The notes: a model not told the origin generated them from the sequence alone. 64,000 bases of DNA from Cardiobacterium valvarum (GCF_900460955.1 NZ_UFUW01000001.1:744001-808000); one strand, 5' to 3'. Counted from the stretch's first letter, positions 26,554-35,874 are shown. Made by a program: numbers and translations.

Positions 26554-27180
26554 TCAGCGCAACCAGCCCTCTTCCCGCAGCCAGGCGGCGAAGTTTTCGG
26601 TGAAAGCGGCGTAACCGGCAGCATTGGGGTGGATCTGGTCGGATTTGAGCGTGTCTTTACCGAGGACTTTTGACCAGCCGCCTTGATAGTAGGGCACGCG
26701 TTCGGCGGCGGCGATATCGGCATAGAGGTTGTGGTCGCCGGGGTAGCCGAGGGCAGCGCCGAGGCTGATGCCGGGTTCGCCGACGAGGATGATGTCCGCG
26801 CCCGCATCGCGGCAGGCAGCGATGATGGCCGTGATGTTGGTGCGGGTTTCCTGTTCGGGCAGGCGTTGCAGGAAGTCGTTGCCGCCGATGCTGATGATGA
26901 CGAGGCGCGGGTTGTGTTCCCGCAGCAGCGGCGGCAGGCGGGCCAGGGCACCGCTGCTGGTGTCGCCGCTTTGTCCGGCGTTGATGATGTGCCAGCCGCT
27001 CATGGCAGCGAGGCGGGGCGGGTAGGCTTCGTCCGGGTTGGCGCCGAAGCCGTAGGTCAGGGAATCGCCGAGGGCAAGGACGGTGCTGCCACGCGGTAGT
27101 CCGGCGTGTTTGCGGCGGCGGCTGCAAGCGGCAAGGCTCAAGGCGGCAAGAAGGGTCAGGGTTTGGCGGCGGGTGGGCAT
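26554..27180 (-). CDS. SGNH/GDSL hydrolase, TesA-like lipoprotein
   Basis: A 208-residue SGNH-fold esterase. Block I is LALGDSLTYGFG with nucleophile Ser40, block II holds the Gly of NAGQSGDTSSG, block III is ISIGGNDFL, and block V is SDQIHPNAAGY with the catalytic Asp and His. This matches TesA/acyl-CoA thioesterase I and arylesterases. Unlike E. coli TesA, which has a cleaved signal peptide, this one has the lipobox LAAC (Cys19) and should be lipid-anchored. It likely hydrolyses acyl esters or thioesters in the periplasm. The gene stands alone. Confidence 0.85.
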   Translation of the reverse strand: MPTRRQTLTLLAALSLAACSRRRKHAGLPRGSTVLALGDSLTYGFGANPDEAYPPRLAAMSGWHIINAGQSGDTSSGALARLPPLLREHNPRLVIISIGGNDFLQRLPEQETRTNITAIIAACRDAGADIILVGEPGISLGAALGYPGDHNLYADIAAAERVPYYQGGWSKVLGKDTLKSDQIHPNAAGYAAFTENFAAWLREEGWLR

Positions 27181-27749
27181 GGCTGTCTCGGTGTGGGTGG
27201 TTCATGTAACGGCGGGGAGGGAGGCCGCTGCCGTATGTCTATGCGGGGGAGGGGGCTGGGGTATTACTAGCGGCGGCGTGTAGGAAAAATAGCTCGCTGC
27301 CGCGCTGAATGTGTTTCATCTTGCGAGTGAACACTTCCCCTCTAATTTTCTCGCCTTGAAGTGCGACCCCCGCAAGCGGGGGAAGGGATTTTGTGCCAGG
27401 CGGACATAGATGTCTACACCTCTCAAAAGTTGTAAAAATGGCTGCAAAAACAAAGGGAACCCCTTACCCCCTTGCGGGAGAGCCACGGCTGGGGTTTGTT
27501 GTGCAAGTCGCTTCATGCGCCCTGCGAGGAAAGCATACAAGGGGTGAGGGGGTGTCCGCAGAACGAACCATGGAAAGTTGGACCAGCAGGTATTTTTATC
27601 CTCCTCCGTCGCTACGCGGCATTTCCCGGTACCCATATAAAAATGCTCGCATTTTTTATGGGTGCCCGCCCTCCCGCAGGCAGGAGGAGGGATTTTTCTT
27701 CGCTGATCACAGGGTTATGTGTGTATCAAAAGGTGCGGACACACCTGAT
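27181..27749. other. 569-base gene-free stretch with degenerate hairpin repeats
   Basis: No credible gene. It holds CCCCCGCAAGCGGGGGAAGGGATTTT-like hairpins (near 27367; also like those near 17310 and 17425), a second G/C hairpin near 27470, and AAAATGCTCGCATTTTTTA near 27640, which recurs near 25030. Open frames crossing it have no ribosome site or family resemblance. Confidence 0.6.
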
Positions 27750-28232
27750 CTAGCGGCCAAAGGTGGCGGTCAGGCTGGCGCTGCCGAGGCTGTGTTGCCA
27801 GACGGTGAAGCCGATGCGGGCGGTCGTGACGTCTTGCGGCAGGTCGAGATGGTCGCAGTCAAGCGCGTGGATGGTGAAGATGTAGCGGTGGGCACCGTGG
27901 CCGGGCGGGGGGCATGCACCGCCGTAGTTGTAATCGCCATAGTCGTTGCGGCCATGGCGGGCACCGGCGGGCAGGCCGTCCACAGCGACGTTTTCCGCAA
28001 GGCTGTGCACGTCCGCCGGGAGGTTGATGATGTACCAGTGCCAGAAGCCGGAACCGGTCGGGGCGTCGGGATCGTAGCAGGTTAGGGCGAAGCTCTTGGT
28101 ACCGGCGGGCGGGTTGGCCCAGTGCAGTTCGGGCGAGCGGTTGGCGCCGCCTGCGCCGTTGTGGACTTGCGCCAGCGGCAGGGTGTCGTTGTTATTGAAG
28201 GCGGGAGAGGTGAGGGTGAAGGGTGCTGTCAT
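27750..28232 (-). CDS. YbhB/YbcL-type phosphatidylethanolamine-binding family protein
   Basis: A 160-residue PEBP (Raf kinase inhibitor-like) protein. The ligand pocket motifs are CYDPDAPTGSGFWHW (DPDxP and HW) and the GPxGHGAHRY equivalent ACPPPGHGAHRYIF; NRSPELHW near residue 33 is also typical. Size fits the bacterial family (E. coli YbhB 158). No signal peptide is seen, so it is likely cytoplasmic. The function of bacterial members is not established. It is a single gene, with the Sel1 gene ending 30 bases upstream on the same strand. Confidence 0.9.
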   Translation of the reverse strand: MTAPFTLTSPAFNNNDTLPLAQVHNGAGGANRSPELHWANPPAGTKSFALTCYDPDAPTGSGFWHWYIINLPADVHSLAENVAVDGLPAGARHGRNDYGDYNYGGACPPPGHGAHRYIFTIHALDCDHLDLPQDVTTARIGFTVWQHSLGSASLTATFGR

Positions 28233-28262
28233 GGCAGGTTCCTGGGTTGTTGAAGCTGGGGG

Positions 28263-29537
28263 TTAAGGCTGGTCTTGCTGGTTACGCCGCTCTTGCAATA
28301 GGGCGTTGATGGTGTCGCTGTCTTCGCCGAGGGCGGTGAGCAGGTCGATAGCGCTGTCGTTGCCGAGCATGATGGCGGCGCGGTAGTGTTGTTTGCGTTT
28401 TTGTACGGCGGCGCGGTCGTTGCCTGAGGTCAGGTCGGCGATTTTCCGGTGCGCATGGCGGGTTTCTTCTTGTCCGGCATCGACGGCGAGGAGGGCGTTG
28501 TTGTAGTGTTCGAGGGCGAGTGCGATGTCTTGGTTGATGCCTTCGCCGTTTTCAAACAGGGTGCCGAGGCGGTTTTCGGCGTGCGCGGTGTGGGCGCGTT
28601 GCAGCCAGTACAAGGCTTCGGCGCTGTTTTGCGGTACTTCTTTACCGCTCAGGTAAAGTTCGCCCAGGGTTTCGGCTGCGCGGCCATCCAGGGCGTCGAG
28701 GGCGGCTTTGCGGTACCACGTCAGGGCTTCTGCGGGTTTGCCGTTTTGTTGCAGGGCGCGGGCGTAGGGGTAGTAGGCGTCCTGTTCACCGGCTTCGGCG
28801 GCGGCCTGGTAGTAGGTAAAGGCTTTGGCGGGGACGCTGTCGCGGTAGTCGTCGCCGAGGAGCAGCATGGCGCGGGCGTCACCGTAGGCGGCGGCTTTTT
28901 CCAGCCAGGTGCGTGCTTCGTTGCGGCGCTTTTCCGTCAGGCGGAGTTGGCCGAGTTTGCGCGCGGCGTAACCGCTTTTGGCTTCGGCGGCCTGCTGGTA
29001 CCACAGGGCGGCCCGGGCGATGTCAGTGTTGTTTTCGTAGTAGTCGCCGAGGGCTTCCATGGCGGGGATGTAGCCCTGGGCGGCGGCGCGACCGAGCCAT
29101 TTGAGGCCGTCTTTGTTGCGCCAATGGTTGATTTTTTCCATGCCGTAGCGGGTTTGCGCGACGGGATCGCCCTGTTCGGCGGCACGGCGCAGGTATTTTT
29201 CGGCGGAAACGTGATGATTGCGCGCTTCGTAGAGCCGGGCGAGCTGGTAGGCGTAGCGCGGGGTACCCGCATGGGCTTCGGTGCTGTTTTCGCAGGCGAG
29301 GCGAAGGCTGTCCCACATGGCTTCATCCGTGATGACCAGGGTGTCTTTGCTGGCTGTGGCGGAGCTGTCGTCAGTGCCGCCCGTCTGGAAGATGATGTGG
29401 CTGACGCCAGCCACGTCTGCGGGATTACCGGGGTGAATGGGATCGGCGGCGCGGTCGCATTCGCCGCTGTCGTTGGCGGCGAGGGTGTTGTGGGCGAGGG
29501 TGGCGAGGAGCAGGGGGAGGAGGAGATTGCGGGTCAT
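28263..29537 (-). CDS. Secreted Sel1-repeat (TPR-like) protein
   Basis: A 424-residue periplasmic protein. The signal peptide (MTRNLLLPLLLATLAHNTLA) is followed by about 85 residues that may be a separate cap, then tandem Sel1 repeats: AGTPRYAYQLARLYEARNHH, AEKYLRRAAEQGDPVAQTRYG, LKWLGRAAAQGYIPAMEALGDYYE and further units through about 350. Such alpha/alpha solenoids are protein-interaction scaffolds. It is one of three Sel1 proteins in the window (others at 34990 and 39722), and they do not share the same neighbours. The function is unknown. It precedes the PEBP gene by 30 bases. Confidence 0.83.
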   Translation of the reverse strand: MTRNLLLPLLLATLAHNTLAANDSGECDRAADPIHPGNPADVAGVSHIIFQTGGTDDSSATASKDTLVITDEAMWDSLRLACENSTEAHAGTPRYAYQLARLYEARNHHVSAEKYLRRAAEQGDPVAQTRYGMEKINHWRNKDGLKWLGRAAAQGYIPAMEALGDYYENNTDIARAALWYQQAAEAKSGYAARKLGQLRLTEKRRNEARTWLEKAAAYGDARAMLLLGDDYRDSVPAKAFTYYQAAAEAGEQDAYYPYARALQQNGKPAEALTWYRKAALDALDGRAAETLGELYLSGKEVPQNSAEALYWLQRAHTAHAENRLGTLFENGEGINQDIALALEHYNNALLAVDAGQEETRHAHRKIADLTSGNDRAAVQKRKQHYRAAIMLGNDSAIDLLTALGEDSDTINALLQERRNQQDQP

Positions 29538-29729
29538 GTGGGTTTCCGTTGGCTGGGGGTGCGCGGGATTTTATACCAATCCCGGCTATCAAACTGGCGA
29601 GGCAGGCGCCGCAGGCGCTATGACGCGGGGCACCGCCAGCCGGATGGTTTTCCGGGAGCGGTCATCTGCGCTTCTACGCAAAAGCGGGCATGGCTGCCCG
29701 CTTGGCTGGTTTTTGTTGCATGTGAAGGG

Positions 29730-31718
29730 TTAGCGGCACATCAGCGGCAGGTAGCGCGGGCTGATACTTGTTTGGCATTGCCAGGTTTTGCCGGCACGGT
29801 CATAGTGCAGGGTGATGGTTTCGCCATTCACGCTCTGGTTCTTGCTTTTGACGGTGATGTGGATGTCGTCGTTTTCGACGCGGACATGATTGCCGGGGAT
29901 GTATTCCGCGTAGTTCTTCGCCACTTTTTTCTGGCCTTTTTTGCCCGCTTTCACAGGCACTTCGGCGGCAATGGCGTCGCGCAGCGCGGCGGTTTCGTAG
30001 AGGGGGCGGGAGACTTCGGCGCGCACGGTGTAGTCCTGATACGCCGGCAGGGCAATGGCGGAAGCGATGCCGAGCATGGCAATGGCCGGTGTGCTGCCGG
30101 CAAGGTTCGCGAGGTCATCCAGGCCGTTTTGCAGGTCAAGCGAGAGGGTGGGGTTGCTACCGCCGCCGCTCAGGCGCAGGGCGATGGTGCCTTGTTGTGG
30201 CAGGTTGGCGCTCTCGGCATCGGGCAGTTGGCTGAGGTCGAGCGGTGTGCCGGCGAGGTCGGCGTACATTTGCAGGCGGCGCAGGCCCTCGTAGTAGCTG
30301 TCGCGGCTGAGGTTGCGCTGGTTCTGGATGTAGGCGTAGTTCACGCCGTCGAGGTTGTGGTGTTCGGCTTTGAGCCAGTCGCCGAGTTTGGGCGTGCTGT
30401 CGCCTGCTTTGGCGCGCGCGGCGAGGGGCTGCGGCAGGGTGGTGATGAGGAGGTTGTCGCCTTCGTCGCGCAGGTAGTAGTGGTTCTGGATGTTGAGCAG
30501 CAGGGCGAGGAAGGCTTCTTTGCCAGGGTCCGGGGTGTTGGTATTGCCCTCGCTAATGAGGTTGGCAAGGCTGACGAAGGCGAGGTGTTCGATGTTGTCG
30601 CGGCCCATGCTGCGGTTTTTCAGGAGGCCTTTTTGCTGGAGTTTGTCGAGGAGGCTGTTCAGCGCGGGTTTGGCGCTTTGTGGCAGGACGAGGTAGCGGC
30701 CGTTGTCGTCGCTGAGGTAGTGGATGGTGCCGAGGGCGGCAAGGTCGTCAGCGCTCACGCCGAGGGTTTGTTGCAGGTTCTTTTTGAGTTCGCCGTTGCT
30801 GCCCAGGACGGCGTCCAGCTGGGCGTCGTTTGGCAGGGTGAAGGCGGCAAGGGCAGCGATGTTGCCGTGGTAATGCAGGGTGCCGAGGTTGTTCGCGGTG
30901 GCAGCGGGCAGGTTGAGCGGGGCGTTGTCCGGCAGGCCAAGGCTGAGTTGCAGGCGCGGGCGGCCTTCGGCAGCAGCCCAAGTGAGTGATGCTTGCTGGA
31001 CGCGGTCAAGGCCGAGTTTTTGCAGGATGTCCTGCTGTTGGCTGATGCCCATCTGGATGAGCGGGTTTTGCGGGTTGGCCCAGAGGTAGAGTCCGTTGTG
31101 TTCGGGATCGAGGCGGTTTTCTTGTGCGGTAAAGGGCGCGCTACCGTCGTTTTTGTCGATGAAGGCGACTTGGGCATCGGGCTGGTTGTCGCTGTTGATG
31201 GCGAGCAGCAGGCGTTTTTGTTTGTCATCAAAGCGGTAGGCGATGATGGGGGCGTTTTTTTCGGCGCTGTTCTGGATGCGGTCAGCACTCACTTGCCACG
31301 GTGCGGGGAAGATTTGTTGCAGGGTTTTTTGGGTGTCTTGTGCAGTGTTTTGCTCGATATGGCTGGCGATAAGGATGGTCATGCCGTGGTTATTGGTAAT
31401 AAAGGCGGCTTCGAGCGGCGAGGTGAGGTGTTCTAGTAGTGGTCGCAAGGTGTTCGCTGCTTCGGGTGGCAGCAGGGTGAGCAGTTTTTCTTGCAGGGCT
31501 TTGCGGATGATCTGGCTTTGGTTCTTGTAGGCTTCGCTCTGATACACGGAGCTCGTGGGCAGGGCGCTTTGTTCGAGGAACCACACGCCGGGTATGCGGG
31601 CGTAGGCAGCGGTTTCGGCGGGCAGGGTGCGGTGCAGCCAGCTTTCTTGTGCGGTTTCGCCGTGGGCAAGACTGGCAAGGCTGAGGCCGAGGGCGGTGGC
31701 GAGGAGGTGTTTGTGCAT
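29730..31718 (-). CDS. Exported protein with a type IV pilin-like C-terminal domain
   Basis: A 662-residue protein. A signal peptide (to about AHG, residue 20) precedes some 520 residues of unrecognised periplasmic sequence, resembling DUF3352-type proteins in general character. Near residue 545 begins AIAMLGIASAIALPAYQDYT, followed by VRAEVSRPLYETAALRDAIA, the conserved N-terminal helix of a type IV pilin. The end ITLHYDRAGKTWQCQTSISPRYLPLMCR (split here only for reading) has the two-cysteine loop and PxxCR ending of PilA. The prepilin leader and its Gly-Phe cleavage site are missing. Ribosome site AAGGA. No pilus genes are nearby. Confidence 0.8.
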   Translation of the reverse strand: MHKHLLATALGLSLASLAHGETAQESWLHRTLPAETAAYARIPGVWFLEQSALPTSSVYQSEAYKNQSQIIRKALQEKLLTLLPPEAANTLRPLLEHLTSPLEAAFITNNHGMTILIASHIEQNTAQDTQKTLQQIFPAPWQVSADRIQNSAEKNAPIIAYRFDDKQKRLLLAINSDNQPDAQVAFIDKNDGSAPFTAQENRLDPEHNGLYLWANPQNPLIQMGISQQQDILQKLGLDRVQQASLTWAAAEGRPRLQLSLGLPDNAPLNLPAATANNLGTLHYHGNIAALAAFTLPNDAQLDAVLGSNGELKKNLQQTLGVSADDLAALGTIHYLSDDNGRYLVLPQSAKPALNSLLDKLQQKGLLKNRSMGRDNIEHLAFVSLANLISEGNTNTPDPGKEAFLALLLNIQNHYYLRDEGDNLLITTLPQPLAARAKAGDSTPKLGDWLKAEHHNLDGVNYAYIQNQRNLSRDSYYEGLRRLQMYADLAGTPLDLSQLPDAESANLPQQGTIALRLSGGGSNPTLSLDLQNGLDDLANLAGSTPAIAMLGIASAIALPAYQDYTVRAEVSRPLYETAALRDAIAAEVPVKAGKKGQKKVAKNYAEYIPGNHVRVENDDIHITVKSKNQSVNGETITLHYDRAGKTWQCQTSISPRYLPLMCR

Positions 31719-31825
31719 GGGGTTCCTTGGGTTGGGATGGGGGTAAATCGCGTGGTTGTCCCGCTTGGCGGGAGAGGTGGTAATAAAACGGGCGACCCGC
31801 AGGCCGCCCGTTCGGGGTGGTTTGG

Positions 31826-32512
31826 TTAGAAGAGTTCCGGCGCGCTGACGATGTTGAGGTTGTCGTCGAGGTCGAAGATGAGCGGGGTGCCGGTCGGCAG
31901 GTTCAGTTCGAGGATTTTTTCGTCGCTGATGTTCATCAGGTATTTGATGAGCGCGCGCAGGCTGTTGCCGTGTGCCGCGATGAGGACGTTTTTGCCCTGG
32001 CGCAGTTCGGGGGCGATGTTGCTGTCCCAGTAGGGCAGTACGCGGGCAATGGTGTCTTTCAGGCTTTCGCCAACCGGCATTTCGGCAGCAGGCACTTCCT
32101 GGTAGCGGCGGTCGTTCGCCGGGTAGTGTTCGCTGGTTTTGTCGATGGCGGGCGGCGGGACGTCGAAGCTGCGGCGCCAGATGTGTACTTGTTCGTCGCC
32201 GTATTTGGCTGCGGTTTCGGCTTTGTTCAGCCCTTGCAGGCCGCCGTAGTGGCGTTCGTTCAGGCGCCAGCTTTTGTATTCGGGTATCCAGAGCTGGTCG
32301 CAGTGTTCGAGCAGGAGGTGCAGGGTCTTGATGGCGCGTTTTTGGTAGGAGGTGAAGGCAACGTCAAACTGGATACCTTTTTCTTTCAGCAGTTTGCCGC
32401 CGGCGATGGCTTCTTCGACGCCTTGCGCGGTGAGATCGACATCCACCCAGCCGGTGAAGCGGTTGGACAGGTTCCATTCACTTTGGCCGTGGCGGGAAAG
32501 GACGAGTTTCAT
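31826..32512 (-). CDS. gpmA: 2,3-bisphosphoglycerate-dependent phosphoglycerate mutase
   Basis: GpmA interconverts 3- and 2-phosphoglycerate in glycolysis. The 228-residue product begins [14 protein letters not shown], with the phosphorylated His8 in the RHG motif, then [30 protein letters not shown], a DVPPP loop and the second catalytic His in [13 protein letters not shown]. All are family signatures and the length fits (E. coli 250). CAGGAG precedes the start. It is divergent from yicC. A lactate dehydrogenase nearby suggests fermentative sugar use. Confidence 0.96.
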   Translation of the reverse strand: MKLVLSRHGQSEWNLSNRFTGWVDVDLTAQGVEEAIAGGKLLKEKGIQFDVAFTSYQKRAIKTLHLLLEHCDQLWIPEYKSWRLNERHYGGLQGLNKAETAAKYGDEQVHIWRRSFDVPPPAIDKTSEHYPANDRRYQEVPAAEMPVGESLKDTIARVLPYWDSNIAPELRQGKNVLIAAHGNSLRALIKYLMNISDEKILELNLPTGTPLIFDLDDNLNIVSAPELF

Positions 32513-32660
32513 AGGGTCTCCTGGTGGGTTGGGGGAAAGGTAACGCTAAAAGTAACGTTTCGTTAGGAATTGTAGTCGGATTGCCCGATGCTGGCAATCT
32601 GGCGGCAAGGCGGTGGTAAAAGGCGTATCATGCCGCACAGTTTGTTAATCGGGTTTTTCT

Positions 32661-33521
32661 ATGCGGCAAAGCATGACCGCCTTCGCCCGGGCGGTAGATG
32701 AAAACGGGCGCTGGCGCGTTAGCGTTGAGCTGAAATCAGTCAACCACCGTTTCCTCGAAGTGCAGATGAAAATGATGGATGCCCTGCGCCATCTGGAAGG
32801 CGGCATTCGCGAGCGTTTGCAGGCGACGGTGCAGCGCGGTAAGGTGGAAGTGTGGATTTTCGTGGAGACGCTGTCCGATGCGCGCACACAACGGCTGGAC
32901 AGTGCGGCGCTTGCGCAATGGTTACAGGCTCTCGCCGCCGCCGACAGTGGCAATGCCCTCGGTCAACCTGCCTGGGGCGACGTGCTGGCGCTGCCCGGTG
33001 TATTGGTGCGCGAACGCGACAGCGAAGTCGAGTTGGACGATATGGTGATGCACCTCTTTGAGCAGGCGCTCGGCGACTTCCTTGCCATGCGCGAACGCGA
33101 AGGCGCGGCGATTGTCCGCGTACTGGTGCAGCGGCTGGATGATATTGACGGGCAGCTGGCGCATGTGCACGCCCACCTGCCGCGTTTGCAGGAAAAAACG
33201 ACAGCACAGCTGCATGAAAAATTAGCCGCGCTGCGCACAGAGATTGATCCTGCTGTGGCCGGGCAGACGCTCGCCGCCATCCTGTCTAAAATGGATGTGC
33301 AGGAAGAACTGGACCGCTTGCGTTTCCACGTGGAAGAGGCGCGCAAGACCTTGCGGCAGGACGGCGCCATCGGGCGGCGTATGGATTTCCTTATGCAGGA
33401 ATTTAACCGTGAGGCCAACACGCTGGGCTCGAAAGCGGGCGATAACGTGCTGAGTCAGGCTGCCGTGGACTTGAAAGTGCTGATTGAGCAGATGCGCGAG
33501 CAAGTACAGAATTTGGTTTAA
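32661..33521 (+). CDS. yicC: YicC/YloC-family endoribonuclease
   Basis: A 286-residue YicC protein, a family recently described as endoribonucleases that affect small-RNA turnover. Signatures are the start MRQSMTAFARAV, ELKSVNHRFLEV, the central acidic VRERDSEVELDDM region and the highly conserved C-terminal half (DVQEELDRLRFHVEEARKTL, GRRMDFLMQEFNREANTLGSK and LKVLIEQMREQVQN). Length equals the E. coli protein. The next gene, ldh, starts 31 bases downstream behind its own AGAGGAG ribosome site, so the two may share a transcript. Confidence 0.93.
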   Translation: MRQSMTAFARAVDENGRWRVSVELKSVNHRFLEVQMKMMDALRHLEGGIRERLQATVQRGKVEVWIFVETLSDARTQRLDSAALAQWLQALAAADSGNALGQPAWGDVLALPGVLVRERDSEVELDDMVMHLFEQALGDFLAMREREGAAIVRVLVQRLDDIDGQLAHVHAHLPRLQEKTTAQLHEKLAALRTEIDPAVAGQTLAAILSKMDVQEELDRLRFHVEEARKTLRQDGAIGRRMDFLMQEFNREANTLGSKAGDNVLSQAAVDLKVLIEQMREQVQNLV

Positions 33522-33552
33522 TTTCAACCCCAACCTTAGAGGAGACTACACA

Positions 33553-34494
33553 ATGGCAAAAGTTGGAATCATCGGTGCCGGATTCGTCGGCGCCACCGCT
33601 GCCTACGCCATGATGCTGAACGGCACATGCAGCGAAATCGTCCTGATTGACGCGAATGAAGCGCGCGCCAAAGCCGAAGCGGCCGACATCGCCCACGGTG
33701 CCCCGCTGGCGAGGGGTGTGCGCGCCTATGCGGGCAGCTACGCCGACCTGCAGGGCGCGGCGCTGGTCGTCATCGCCGCCGGTTCGAACCAGAAACCGGG
33801 CGAATCGCGCCTCAACCTGCTTGCGCGTAACGCTGCCATCTTCGCCAGCATCGTGCCGCAAGTCGTGGCCGTAGCACCGGATGCCGTCGTGCTCATCGTG
33901 TCCAACCCGGTGGACATCATGACCAGCATCACTCGTGCCCTGCACCCGACCCCGGAACTCGTCATGGGCTCCGGCACCATCCTCGACAGCGCCCGCTTCC
34001 GTCAGCTCATCGGTGAACGCGCCGGGGTGAACGCACGCTACGTCCACTCCTACACCCTCGGCGAACACGGCGATTCCTCCGTGATGTGCTGGAGCAGCGC
34101 GCTGATTGCCGGCATGCCCGTCGCCACCTTCATGAGCGAGCGGCAAATCCCGTGGGGCAAAAAAGAAATGGACGACATCGCCACCAACGTACGCGGTGCG
34201 GCCCTTTCCATCATCGCCGGCAAAAACGCCACCTACTACGGCATCGGCATCGCGGTGAACAGCCTCGCCGACGCCATCATCAACGACCGCCACGCCATCT
34301 TTACCGTCTCCGGCAGCTGTGCCTTTGACGACGTCTGCCTGTCGCTGCCGCGCCTCGTTGGTCGTCGTGGCATCCTCGATACCCTCATGCCGCCGCTCAA
34401 TAAAGAAGAAAGCCTCGCCCTCTCGCAGAGCGCGCAAATTCTCTATGACGCCCAGGAAGGCGTGCTGAAAGACGGCAAACTCATCTGCCTGTAA
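33553..34494 (+). CDS. ldh: L-lactate dehydrogenase
   Basis: A 313-residue NAD-dependent L-LDH that reduces pyruvate to lactate. The NAD fold GIIGAGFVGATAAYAM ends at acidic D33 (NAD preference). The specificity loop reads GSNQKPGESRLNLL with Gln80, the lactate-type residue (malate dehydrogenases have Arg). Catalytic residues are Arg in the loop, D145 (TILDSARFR) and H172 (GEHGDSSV). The upstream open frame is ignored because the ATG at 33553 begins the Rossmann fold and has TTAGAGGAG before it. A strong terminator follows. Confidence 0.95.
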   Translation: MAKVGIIGAGFVGATAAYAMMLNGTCSEIVLIDANEARAKAEAADIAHGAPLARGVRAYAGSYADLQGAALVVIAAGSNQKPGESRLNLLARNAAIFASIVPQVVAVAPDAVVLIVSNPVDIMTSITRALHPTPELVMGSGTILDSARFRQLIGERAGVNARYVHSYTLGEHGDSSVMCWSSALIAGMPVATFMSERQIPWGKKEMDDIATNVRGAALSIIAGKNATYYGIGIAVNSLADAIINDRHAIFTVSGSCAFDDVCLSLPRLVGRRGILDTLMPPLNKEESLALSQSAQILYDAQEGVLKDGKLICL

Positions 34495-34515
34495 CCAACC
34501 CGCAGCCATCGCATG

Positions 34516-34543
34516 AAAAAGGCGCCCGACAGGGCGCCTTTTT
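34516..34543 (+). terminator. Terminator of ldh
   Basis: AAAAAGGCGCCC-GACA-GGGCGCCTTTTT, a perfect stem with A- and T-tracts on its flanks, 21 bases after the ldh stop. It may also serve the minus strand. Confidence 0.92.
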
Positions 34544-34554
34544 GGTGATTTGAC

Positions 34555-34601
34555 GGAGCCAGATTTACGCCGCTTGGCGGGCCCAGTATTGACGCTGCTT
34601 A
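34555..34601 (-). repeat. Two tandem 25-bp-type repeat units
   Basis: Minus-orientation units (AAGCAGCGTCAATACTGGGC and GCCAAGCGGCGTAAATCTGG), each one base or so short of 25, between ldh's terminator and the DUF488 stop. Confidence 0.75.
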
Positions 34602-34602
34602 C

Positions 34603-34983
34603 TCAGGTCTGGATGTCGTCGGGTGCGCCGTTTTCGTGCAGGTAGTCAAGCAGAACGGCGATGTGCGAGTGTTCGGGATGTTTAACGGCAGTGAGCAACA
34701 CCGTATGCGGGTGGGATTTGCTGAGGCGCCACAGTTCGGTCAGTGCCGCTTGGTGGGTCGGGTCAAGCAGTTCGCTGCGGTAGCGCTCGGCAAATGCGGC
34801 GTAGCGGTTGTCGCTGTCGGCGTGATACCAGCGGCGCAGTTCCGCCGACGGGGTCAGGTCTTTCAGCCAAACGACTTGCGCCATCAGTTCTTTGTGCACG
34901 CCGCGCGGGTAGAGGCGGTCGAGGAAGATGCCGGTTTCATCCGCTTGCGGGATGTAGTCGTAGATGCGCTGTACGCTGAACAT
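34603..34983 (-). CDS. DUF488 (YeaO-like) family protein
   Basis: A 126-residue protein of the DUF488 family. The conserved blocks RIYDYIPQADETGIFLDRLYPRG, VWLKDLTPSAELRRWYH and RYRSEL are in the expected order, as in E. coli YeaO; a TVLLTAVKHPEHSHIAVL strand follows. The biochemical role of the family is not known. No signal peptide. It follows the Sel1 gene (34990-35874) on the minus strand with a 6-base gap, so they are likely one transcript, although the functions look unrelated. GAGAAG precedes the start. Confidence 0.85.
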   Translation of the reverse strand: MFSVQRIYDYIPQADETGIFLDRLYPRGVHKELMAQVVWLKDLTPSAELRRWYHADSDNRYAAFAERYRSELLDPTHQAALTELWRLSKSHPHTVLLTAVKHPEHSHIAVLLDYLHENGAPDDIQT

Positions 34984-34989
34984 GGCTTC

Positions 34990-35874
34990 TCACGGATTGA
35001 GGGTTTGCAGGGCCTGTTTGGCTTTGTCGCTGCCTTGTGCGGCGGCTTTTTGGTACCACTCGCGCGCTTTGTCGCGGTCAACGTCGGTACCGGTGCCGTA
35101 GTAATAGTGTTCGGCGAGCTGGATCTGTGCCATGATGGCGCCCTGCGCGGCGGCTTTACCGCTGCTTTCGAAGGCCTGGCGGTACCACTCGGCGGCGGTG
35201 GCCGGGTTAGCGATGACGCCCCGCCCGTTCTTGTAGAGATCGCCGAGGGTGTTTTGCGCCACGCTGTGACCCTGGGCGGCGGCTTTTTTCAGCCAGTTCA
35301 CCGCTGCGCGTTTGTTTTCTTGCGCATTGTCGGCGAGCAGGGTATTGCCCAGCAGGTTTTGCGCGGAGGCATTGCCGTTTTCCGCAGCTTTTTCCAGCCA
35401 TTGCCGACTTTGCGCATCGTCTTTGCCAACGCCCTGGCCGTTCAGGTAGAGAATGGCGAGGATGAATTGAGCCTCGGCGTCATTATGGGTAGCAGCTTGT
35501 GCCAGGGTTTTCGCGGCCGCAGTGAACCACTTTTGCGCAGTAGCCGGGTCTTTTTCGACGCCGTTACCGCGTTGGTAGGCACTGCCGAGCAGGTACTGGC
35601 CTATGCCGTCGCCCGCTTCTGCCGCTTTCCGGATGTGGATGAGGGCAGCCGTGTCGTCTTTGCGGCCAAGTTCGCCGGCAAGCTGCATTTGCCCCAAGCG
35701 GGCTTCGGCGCGGGCATTGCCGGCGGCGGCGAGTGTGTCGTAAAGCGCGTGGGCTTGTGCGTAATCCGCCTGGTTGCGCGCGTCAGCGGCCTGTTGCAAG
35801 GTGGTGCCGTCGTCTGCGTGCAGGGTGGGAGCGAGGATCAGGGCAGCGGTGAGAAGGAGGGGACGAATGGGCAT
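34990..35874 (-). CDS. Secreted Sel1-repeat protein
   Basis: A 294-residue protein with a signal peptide (MPIRPLLLTAALILAPTLHA) and about six Sel1 repeats, for instance AALIHIRKAAEAGDGIGQYLLGSAYQRGNG, AQFILAILYLNGQGVGKDDA, AVNWLKKAAAQGHSVAQNTLGDLYKNGRG and AREWYQKAAAQGSDKAKQAL (quoted in parts). It should be a periplasmic alpha-solenoid used for protein contacts. The partner is unknown. It is upstream of and coupled to the DUF488 gene. It is most like the Sel1 gene after folP in repeat spacing, but differs in flanking sequence. Confidence 0.83.
   Translation of the reverse strand: MPIRPLLLTAALILAPTLHADDGTTLQQAADARNQADYAQAHALYDTLAAAGNARAEARLGQMQLAGELGRKDDTAALIHIRKAAEAGDGIGQYLLGSAYQRGNGVEKDPATAQKWFTAAAKTLAQAATHNDAEAQFILAILYLNGQGVGKDDAQSRQWLEKAAENGNASAQNLLGNTLLADNAQENKRAAVNWLKKAAAQGHSVAQNTLGDLYKNGRGVIANPATAAEWYRQAFESSGKAAAQGAIMAQIQLAEHYYYGTGTDVDRDKAREWYQKAAAQGSDKAKQALQTLNP

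Noticed and set aside
27393-28085. Plus-strand open frame before and over the PEBP gene
   Set aside because: It covers hairpin repeats and the antisense of a clear PEBP gene.
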